Source of the DNA: Pyropia yezoensis | Lineage: Eukaryota > Rhodophyta > Bangiophyceae > Bangiales > Bangiaceae | Reading direction: 5' to 3' | NCBI GenBank assembly: GCA_009829735.1 | Contig: CM020620.1 | Coordinates: 5,200,299 to 5,264,298 of the forward strand | DNA: 64,000 nt | In this document: in pieces, positions 18,725-25,808 of the stretch | Layout: every line of letters starts with the position of its first letter | Numbering within the stretch: the first letter of the stretch is position 1 | Program-made: the position numbers and the translations under genes | The notes under the pieces: generated by a model | Database searches by the model: none | What the model was told of the DNA's origin: nothing | The model's input: the letters and a program-made list of their open reading frames with translations, nothing else

Positions 18725-21034
18725 TCAGTGGGTAGACCCGCTGCCCGAGGGAGGCCACTCACGCGTAAACGCGTACACCTCCATGCTCCACCGGTCGGCA
18801 ATCTCGCGACGGTCAATCGCCCGAGTTACCTCGGTGCATAGCTGGACGAGGGTGCAGCGACCAGCCTCCACGTCCTCCAGAGCTGTCTGGGGGCGGTCCA
18901 GCACGCCACCGAAGCAACGCGCGGACCCAACCAGCGCAGCACCCGGGGGGACATCCCTCCAGCTAACAGAGAGACCCTCCCGCATCTCGCGGGCAATGAG
19001 GGCGTCAACGTCCTCATACCATAGACGGGGACCCCCGTCACGCATGACAGGGGCGGAAGGTGACACTGGCGCAGCCAGAGGAGCCACAGGAGCCGACACG
19101 GCTACCACCGGAGCCGGTGGCGCCTGATACGAGGCCCGGTAGGACCCCACTGAAGGGGCTCCACCGTAAACCCGGCGGGGCTCCGCCCGACGACGGGACA
19201 TCTCACGCTCCCCACCCGCAGAGTCCCACTCTCGGGGACGACGGCCAACCGCCACCGGTATCGGATTACCGAACCACGGGGCGAGGACCTGAAGAGGGTC
19301 ATGGATAACCATGGGAATACCCAGGTTAGGAACAGCCTCGGTGGACGCCCACCCACGGCAATTGGGCTCACCCGGCTGAGTACGCCGGATGCGCAACGAG
19401 TGACGAGGCAAGGGGGCAGCCCCAGCCTGCGGATCCCGGTACGGGGGAAGGGTCAACACCCTAGCCCAGTTCACGGCATCGTGAACGGCCAGCAGGGCCT
19501 CGAACTCCCGGGCTAACCCGGTCTTGGCAGCTATCATGTCCACGCCCAGCTGCCCGATATGCCGACGGGCACCCGTCGGAAGATGGAACAGGCGCCCCTG
19601 CCGACGGACGGACAGCAAGAAGGAGGAAGCCTGCCCGAGGGTAACCTCAAGGGTGAAGGTCCCCTGCAACGGGTGGACCGGCCGGGAGGCCAACACACTC
19701 CCGAAGTATCGGAGACAGGAGCCGGTGTCAAACCGGAAAGCAGGGGCGGGTTCCCACCCCTCCTGCCACAGAGGCGGGCGCACGGGAGTGTACACCGGCG
19801 CACGACCGTTACCGGTCTGCAACGCACACGTTATATCGGTGCGGAACGCATCCGCCATGACACCATGGTTGCGTCGCCAGCTCGACGCCGACTTCAACCC
19901 CGCCATGGGCGGGTACGGAGCCGTCAACGTCAGATACGGGAATACCCCCGGGAAGTACGCAAACCCGGGATACCGGCCGGTATCGCCCACCGTCTCCCCA
20001 AACGCCACAGGCGCCGTCGCCGACGCAACCCCCCGAGCACTAGCCGGGTAGTCAACCTCCCGCGGCAACGCGGGGGCAACCAAGTCGCAGATCCCGAAAA
20101 CGGGGTCGAGGAAGACTTCACCCCGCCCCACCCGGGTGCGCCAGAGCTGCGCATGCCGGTCGTCCGGCTGACTCAGGACCCAATGATGTTCCACCCGGAC
20201 CGCATTCGGCGGGTTGACCAGCCGCACCAACTCCCGCTCCCAACTCGGGTCCAACTTGACGCGCCGGGAGGACCCTCCACGGTGACGCGGCTGGTGGAAG
20301 TCCACCCGCATCCGCCCAGCGGAGTCCATGGACTCCTGCACAGTTAGGCCTCGAACCCGAGCCACCAAGTCGGACATCAACACGGCAGGTTGACCCGCCG
20401 CCAAGGCGACGCCGCCACCCAGCGGGGCAACCCGGGCGGGCCCAGGAAGAATCGGGGGCGCCGGGGGAAGCCCCACCGGCAGGTGGGCCGGTGCCGTAGG
20501 CGCACGGGGCCGAGGAGGAAGAAGAAGGGCGGGCGCCCGCCCGGAGTAGCTCCCGGAGTCCACCGCCATCGGGGAAGACACGTCTTGACCACCTGTCGCC
20601 CGCGGCACCGCGGGCAGAGCATCGCCGCCACCCGTGCCCGACGTGGGCACTACGGGGACGGAGGGGGTAGACCCGTTACCCGCCTCTACGGACACACCAC
20701 CAACCGGGCGAGCACCCGCACCGTCTTGACCCGCCGTCCCGGCCGGGGTGCCGCCACGACCGTCCGACACACCGGCTGCGCCGTCTTGAGGTAGAGCCGC
20801 GCCGGCACCGGCGACAGGAGCCATCCGGGTCGCCGGAGGAGTAGGAGTAGGGGCAGCCGCTACACGCGGTTGACCGCCACCCGACGGAGCCGTCGTGCCG
20901 CTGCACACGGACGACAACCCGCCCGGCGCGCCTTCCGGGGCCACACGGACGGTTACCTGGTCGCCTTCGTCCTCCGACGAGCTCGCCAAGAAGCACTCGG
21001 CAGCGGTGGCGGAGACTGGAACGTCGTCCTGCAT
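18725..21034 (-). CDS. Antisense accessory ORF of A-III, whole
   Basis: About 769 codons on the strand opposite to the element, starting at ATG 21034 and converging on the pol end. The N-terminal 260 residues are Pro/Ala/Gly-rich and probably disordered, with an acidic start (CFLASSSEDEGDQ). The rest looks folded: FRTDITCALQTGNGRAPVYTP, FRFDTGSCLRYFGSVLASRP, LFHLPTGARRHIGQLG, WASTEAVPNLGIP, PWFGNPIPVAVG and a helical C-terminus. There is no membrane segment, zinc finger or catalytic motif I recognise. Its homologue in A-II is about 580+270 codons. An open frame this long, shared by copies that have lost other parts, suggests a use to the element; the role is unknown. Confidence 0.75.
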   Translation of the reverse strand: MQDDVPVSATAAECFLASSSEDEGDQVTVRVAPEGAPGGLSSVCSGTTAPSGGGQPRVAAAPTPTPPATRMAPVAGAGAALPQDGAAGVSDGRGGTPAGTAGQDGAGARPVGGVSVEAGNGSTPSVPVVPTSGTGGGDALPAVPRATGGQDVSSPMAVDSGSYSGRAPALLLPPRPRAPTAPAHLPVGLPPAPPILPGPARVAPLGGGVALAAGQPAVLMSDLVARVRGLTVQESMDSAGRMRVDFHQPRHRGGSSRRVKLDPSWERELVRLVNPPNAVRVEHHWVLSQPDDRHAQLWRTRVGRGEVFLDPVFGICDLVAPALPREVDYPASARGVASATAPVAFGETVGDTGRYPGFAYFPGVFPYLTLTAPYPPMAGLKSASSWRRNHGVMADAFRTDITCALQTGNGRAPVYTPVRPPLWQEGWEPAPAFRFDTGSCLRYFGSVLASRPVHPLQGTFTLEVTLGQASSFLLSVRRQGRLFHLPTGARRHIGQLGVDMIAAKTGLAREFEALLAVHDAVNWARVLTLPPYRDPQAGAAPLPRHSLRIRRTQPGEPNCRGWASTEAVPNLGIPMVIHDPLQVLAPWFGNPIPVAVGRRPREWDSAGGEREMSRRRAEPRRVYGGAPSVGSYRASYQAPPAPVVAVSAPVAPLAAPVSPSAPVMRDGGPRLWYEDVDALIAREMREGLSVSWRDVPPGAALVGSARCFGGVLDRPQTALEDVEAGRCTLVQLCTEVTRAIDRREIADRWSMEVYAFTREWPPSGSGSTH

Positions 21035-21684
21035 CACCTACTCCTCCTCCTCAAGCAGGAGGTCGTCCTCGCCCCCGGGTACCTGGGGGTCCAACATGGT
21101 GGAGCCGGGGTAGCAGGGGCGCCCCGTGCCAAAAAGCCGCAGCCGGCTCGGCCCGGTACAACGAACGCTCGCGCGGACGAGCCAGGGAAGCGCGGGCACC
21201 CGCGCTTATAACCACACAGCTCAGCACGAGCGATACGGCAGCGCGGGACGACCCGCGCCAGCCGGGCTACGAGGACGCTCCACCCAGGCACCTGGATCGG
21301 GGCCACGCCCCCCCACACGGGGTAATCAAGGGGGGTCACCCCCAACCGCCCCCACGCAACGCGGGCAGCCCCCGCCCCCCACTCAATCGTCCCGCGAGAG
21401 GGGCCCCCCTACCACCAGACGCCTGGTGGCGGATCCGCTTGCACCACCCCCCGGAAAGGGGGGTCGTGAACAAACACCCGCATCGGGAATTGAACGGTCC
21501 GGAAAACGGATCGTGTGTGTACCACACAAAGGGGGGCACCCCCCTCAGACAACCTCGAAAAGGGGTGTCTGTCGCGACAGGGCGCAAAGCCCCACCCGAC
21601 TGGTAAACGGTCACGCGACCCACTTACATTCGGAAACCCGAATGCAACTCGACCCGAGGACGGGCCGAATCTAAGGGGGGGATA
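21035..21684. promoter_or_regulatory. Conserved leader/promoter region of the antisense ORF and PPT (A-III)
   Basis: About 650 bp between the antisense start and the 3' LTR. It matches A-II 46441-46961 in its last ~270 bp, including a stem CCACCAG/CTGGTGG near 21413-21428 whose A-II equivalent is CCGCCAG/CTGGTGG, and the perfect hairpin GGGGGG-CA-CCCCCC at 21531. The purine tract AAGGGGGGGATA at 21673-21684 abuts the LTR and is the likely polypurine tract. The antisense promoter should lie here or in the LTR (inference). Confidence 0.55.
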
Positions 21685-22056
21685 TGTAGCAGTATGGTTG
21701 ACCGTATTGTGACCCTATATCAGGGGGGCTACTTCTAAGCCTTAACTTTCAATTTGGGAGTCCGTACTGGTCACAGTATCTATGGGTATCTATAAGTTAC
21801 GCATGACCAGAGGGACTTGCATCTTGGGGTGGAGGGTAGTTAGTAGTGTCTCCGAGGGTTTATAACGAGGGGGCCGGCGGCGAATCCACCGCCGGCCAAG
21901 GTTGAACAACGAACCCCTCCCATTTGGGCTCCCATCTTAGTCCCGTGGCTTGCGCTCCAAGGACAGCAACCTTGGCCTCCCGGTGACGTTGGCGCCGATC
22001 CCCCTTGGTGAGTGTTCCCTGAGAGTGGACGTGCAGCGGATACCTATTGTGCTACA
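21685..22056 (+). repeat. 3' LTR of A-III (372 bp)
   Basis: TGTAGCA...TGCTACA, same length as the 5' LTR and about 97% identical by eye; followed by the CGTCA duplication. Confidence 0.93.
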
Positions 22057-22559
22057 CGTCACCGGTGGGTGCTCCCCCCGCATCCGGCCCTCCCCCGCCA
22101 CCTATTCACTGCGATCCGCCTACTCCCCCCGCGCGGTGCCGACGGCCCTGGAGCGGCCGGGAATCCCTCCCCCCCTGCCCCGCGGCCTCCACGGCGGCAG
22201 CGGCTCCAAGAACCCTGCGGCGCGACGTCCGAGCGGGGGGAGGATGGAGAAGGACTTAGTGGAGAGGACGATGGTCATCAGCGACAGCTAACGCGCCCGC
22301 TTGTACTCCAACCCTGTGGTACGATCCCTCCCGCGCTATCCTCCAAGGAGAGTACTACTGCGAGACACACCCGCAGTGTGCTTCCAGCTCTGTCTTAGTC
22401 AACTGCCTTAGCATCTCCTTGCGACGCTCGTAAACATCGCAGACGCAGTCTTACCGTCCACAGGGAGCTCAGCCTCCTCCTCCACAGCGGTCAGGTGCAG
22501 CTGATAATCTCTGCTAATGCGCGCACGAATCAGCGCCTCGTCCTTCCCCTCGTAGCTCT
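22057..22559. other. Flank between A-III and the recombinase gene
   Basis: Contains the right CGTCA duplication (22057-22061) and then GC-rich sequence with no convincing gene. Downstream (3') side of the recombinase gene. Confidence 0.5.
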
Positions 22560-24005
22560 TCAGCGACGCTCGCAGGGTGTCGCGGCAGTAATATTGATGA
22601 TGTGGCGCAAGAACCGCGGAGACTCCGGGCTCCACATGCCCATCTGCATTACCTTCTCAACGTCGCCCAGTTTTTCCTGCCAGGACTGCGTGGAACCCCG
22701 TCGGAAGCCGTAGAGACCTCCAAAGTCCTCCAAACTCAGCTGCTGCTGCACCGCAAAGATTTCGCTTTCGAACGCCCCCTGAAAGCTGTCGTGCGTAAGA
22801 GGTGCCAAGCTGAAGGCCACAGCTCCGACGACCGCCGGCTGCTACTGCGGGCGAGCCAGCGCGAGAAAGAGATATCGACTCCCATCGGCGCTAGCGCCCG
22901 CCACCTCATCCACACACGCCTGCGCCGTATCGAAGAGGCTCGGGATGTTGTTTCATTCCTAGACACACTGCGTAGTCAATGGAAGACCGACGGCCTCGTC
23001 GCTGACGGCGTACATTGAGTAGAAACGCCATTCCGGAAGGCCCTTCGCACCCCACAGGTTCGTCTTCACGATTGTGTACTGCACGGTGATGAACCGCGGG
23101 TGTCCGTACTCCATGAAGAGCGCGTCGTCGATAGGAGAGGGGGGCGCGACCGGCACGTCCTTTGACCGCAGAGCTGGAAGGTTATCTGGCCGCAGCATCG
23201 TCCCCCACGCCATCGAGTGAAGGAAACAGTTGACCATCAAACAGGCGGAAGCAGCAAGCAAATCAGCACCTGGCTCCTCCGAGATACTCCCCAAGGTGGC
23301 CAGGGCGCGTGTGTAGATGGCCTCCAGCAGGGCAGGGTCCACCGGCCGCTGCCGTTCCTGGAACTCCCCGTTTGCCACGGCCATCTTGGCCATGCCGGCC
23401 CGGGAAGCCGTCACCCGCCCGTCGATAGTGGGGCAGCCTACCAGCTGGGCGCCGTCCCCCATGGGCGTTTACGCTGCGCTAGCCGACGCGCAGTTGGAGT
23501 AGAGCTTGGGGCCGGCACAGAGCCCGACCCGCGCTGAAGCAAACATCCACGAGAGGTATCCACGGATGTTTCTCACGTATGCGGTAGACACAGGTTTGCC
23601 GCTGACCTCTACCAGCCCACACTCACCCAGTAGAATGCCCAGAAGAAGACGCAGCACATGCCCAGGTGCGTCGTCATCGTGGGCCATAGCAATGTGCCAC
23701 GCGTCAGCGTCCGTCACCTCCCCCGTGGAAGATAGCGGCGCGAACGCGCACCCACAAAAGTTCACGTAGCGGCGGACAACCCGCAGCCTCGCACTCCACT
23801 TCGCTTTCCCCAAAGACTCAACTTCAGGAGCCGTGGAAGACAGCACGACGGTGTTCCAAGACTTGAAGAGGGCCGCAGCGCGCTGAGAGCCAAACGCTGG
23901 CGGGGAAGCATGACGCTCCGGGGAGATGATTGCGGCTTCGGGCGCGTCTGTGACAGGGCCTGTTGCGTCCGATCCCTCGAACGTGTCGTCCTCCGGGTAG
24001 TTCAT
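22560..24005 (-). pseudogene. Tyrosine recombinase, Crypton-like, decayed
   Basis: From ATG 24005 (MNYPEDDTFEG) one frame runs 482 codons to 22560. The N-terminal half is helical, like the SAM-like core-binding domain (SWNTVVLSSTAPEVESLGK, RVVRRYVNFCG, YVRNIRGYLSWMFA). The C-terminal half has the recombinase landmarks in order: CFLHSMAWGTMLRPDNLPALR (first Arg), a beta-hairpin Lys (TIVKTNLWG), YGFRRGS in place of HxxR, and GMWSPESPRFLRH, where the nucleophilic Tyr is not evident. Four in-frame stops (23469-23471, 22959-22961, 22953-22955, 22842-22844) interrupt it, yet there is no frameshift. No RT is nearby, so a Crypton DNA transposon or a domesticated relative is more likely than DIRS. Confidence 0.7.
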
Positions 24006-24345
24006 CGTGAGAGACAAGATGGGGCAGCCGGACGTAGGGAGGGGCGGTGAGGGGGAGGGAGGATAGCGAGCGAACGAAAGTAGTGGGCGGGGGAGAGTGT
24101 GGCATGACCCCCAACACCCCCCTCTGACGGGCAGGTGGGCCAGTGTCGGGAGGGGCGCCTCCGACGGGCGTGGAACCGCCCCTGGGCGCGCGATCCGGGG
24201 GGGGGTGGCCCCAGGGGCCATGGAGAGAACACGAGCCGCCGGCAAGCACGCGTTGGGATATGCCCAACGCTGATTGGTCGGGCGGAGCGGGGGGACCGCC
24301 CCGACCGAGTGTCTCCTGTGACTATTTACGGGAATTACCGTGGAT
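24006..24345. other. Upstream region of the recombinase gene
   Basis: GC-rich, no gene seen. It includes an inverted pair GCGTTGGG-ATATG-CCCAACGC at 24250-24270. Confidence 0.45.
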
Positions 24346-24647
24346 TGTGGCAAGCCCTTTCTGGGGGCACTTATCTTTTTTAGCATGCATTTATCGCTTT
24401 GGAGGGACTTTCGATCGTCTCTTAGGACAGGTCGGTCCGGTTTGACCGACCGTGCCGATGGGCCGACCGGCGGCGCCTCTTGGGGCGCCCGCCGTCGTTC
24501 CCCCGGCCCATTGCCATGTTCGGCCGGTCGAAACGTATCCCACTTTGCACCGTTACCTTGTCGTTGGCTAGACACTGCGGTTGCGGGTCGGTGCTTCAAC
24601 CCTCCCCTTGAGTACCTAGTTCCCAGTGCGGTTGCCGTCTTGCCACA
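24346..24647 (+). repeat. LTR of element C (302 bp)
   Basis: TGTGGCAAGCCC...CCGTCTTGCCACA. The 7-bp termini equal those of LTR B, but the interior is not recognisably similar, so it is a separate family. Confidence 0.75.
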
Positions 24648-24649
24648 TT

Positions 24650-24666
24650 TGGTGGAGCAGCAGGGG
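24650..24666 (+). other. Primer-binding site of element C
   Basis: TGGTGGAGCAGCAGGGG, two bases after the LTR end; identical to the A-I and B sites. Confidence 0.8.
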
Positions 24667-25527
24667 ATTCGCTGATGCTCACGGCTTCCAACCGTGACTC
24701 TGACGCATTTCTTGGACTTTTACGGTCAAGAGGGTGTACGTGGACGACGTACACCCTGTCCTGGGCGGCCGATACGCAGCAGCGTGGTCGGACCCAGATC
24801 AAGGTCGGGGTGAGCAAGGCCCATCCCCTCAAGGGATTTGTGCGGGCCGTAACCCGTAACCAACATCCATCTCCTGTCCAAGATCGGACGGATCGCGACC
24901 GTCCGTCAACACGAATTCGCGCCTCCCGGCGAACTATGTACCACCCGGGGGGACGCGCCGAGAGGACGTCACCACGCGATCCCGCTCTACCGCTGCCCTG
25001 GTTGACAGCCCGCCTCTACCATCGGATGGGCTTCACGCCGATCGCGACGGCAACGAGGATCCGTCTCTCTTCCCGAGGGATCTGGCGACTGTAGTTCCGC
25101 CGCCGACCGCTACCCCGGTGGTGGGCGACGGCCGGACTACCGCGATCGAAGCGGCGCTCGCCCAGGCCGAGAGCGCCCTAGGTGACGAGCAGACCACCGT
25201 AGCCGAGCTGACCCGACGACTGCAACAGCAGCAAGACCTTATCCTGCAGCTGCAACGTACGTCGCTGACCAAGAGCGAAGGCACACCCTCCGGGTCCCGA
25301 TCCGCGAGGGGCTCCAAAACCCACTCGCGGCGCGCGAAGGAAGAGAAGTGTGGGGGTTTAGCGCACCCCTCGGACGAGGGGCATCCCCCTTCAGGGGGAG
25401 GCGGATCGTGGCGACCCCTGCCCCTGACCAATCGGGGGCAGACGGGGGTCGTTCCTCCCTCGGGAGGGGCACGCCACGTCATCCTCGCTGGATCCCCCCC
25501 TGAATGGGGGGGAAGGATACGATAATA

Positions 25528-25808
25528 ATAAATAAACGCAGAGATCACAAGTGAGATTCAATACACGGCACGTGGCAGTTGAAACAATTTCACGTGTCCG
25601 ACCCAGATGCCCTCAACCAAGGGTGCCCCACTCCCCTCTTGGTCATCGGGAGCTTCCGTGGCCTCGACCGCAGCGCGCCCATCACCCTCCTCCACCGACC
25701 TCATCCTCGCCTCCACGGGTACCGCAGCCCACACCCGCCCGCGCTTGGTGCTATTCCTCACACTCGCTCGCGCTTGGCGCTGTTCCTCCCCCGCACTCTT
25801 CTGTGGTC
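25528..25808. promoter_or_regulatory. Upstream region of the NFACT gene
   Basis: Contains two CACGTG cores (25570-25575 and about 25591) and a ~30-bp imperfect tandem duplication (GCGCTTGG...TTCCTC, 25747-25793). A G-box role is inference. Confidence 0.3.

Larger units (their letters stand above)
16594..22056 (+). mobile_element. Ty3/gypsy chromovirus A-III, short copy with both LTRs
   Basis: The element is 5,463 bp, with two 372-bp LTRs, a PBS, an integrase-chromodomain part and a convergent antisense ORF that looks whole. Gag, protease and RT are not present. The LTRs differ at about 11 of 372 positions (3.0%) by my count, so it is fairly recent. Flanked by CGTCA duplications. It cannot be autonomous as it stands. 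Confidence 0.92.
24346..25527 (+). mobile_element. Truncated Ty3/gypsy element C (LTR, PBS, gag start)
   Basis: A 302-bp LTR (24346-24647) is followed by the shared PBS and about 850 bp of internal sequence. That sequence includes a coiled-coil gag-like stretch (AIEAALAQAESALGDEQ, LTRRLQQQQDLILQL) near 25130-25260 and a tail dense in G-run/C-run hairpins. No RT, integrase or second LTR is seen. The right boundary near 25527 is a guess. Confidence 0.65.

Noticed and set aside
22560-24005. DIRS-type retroelement for the tyrosine recombinase
   Set aside because: No RT or RNase H nearby and no split direct or inverted repeats seen; Crypton-like is simpler.
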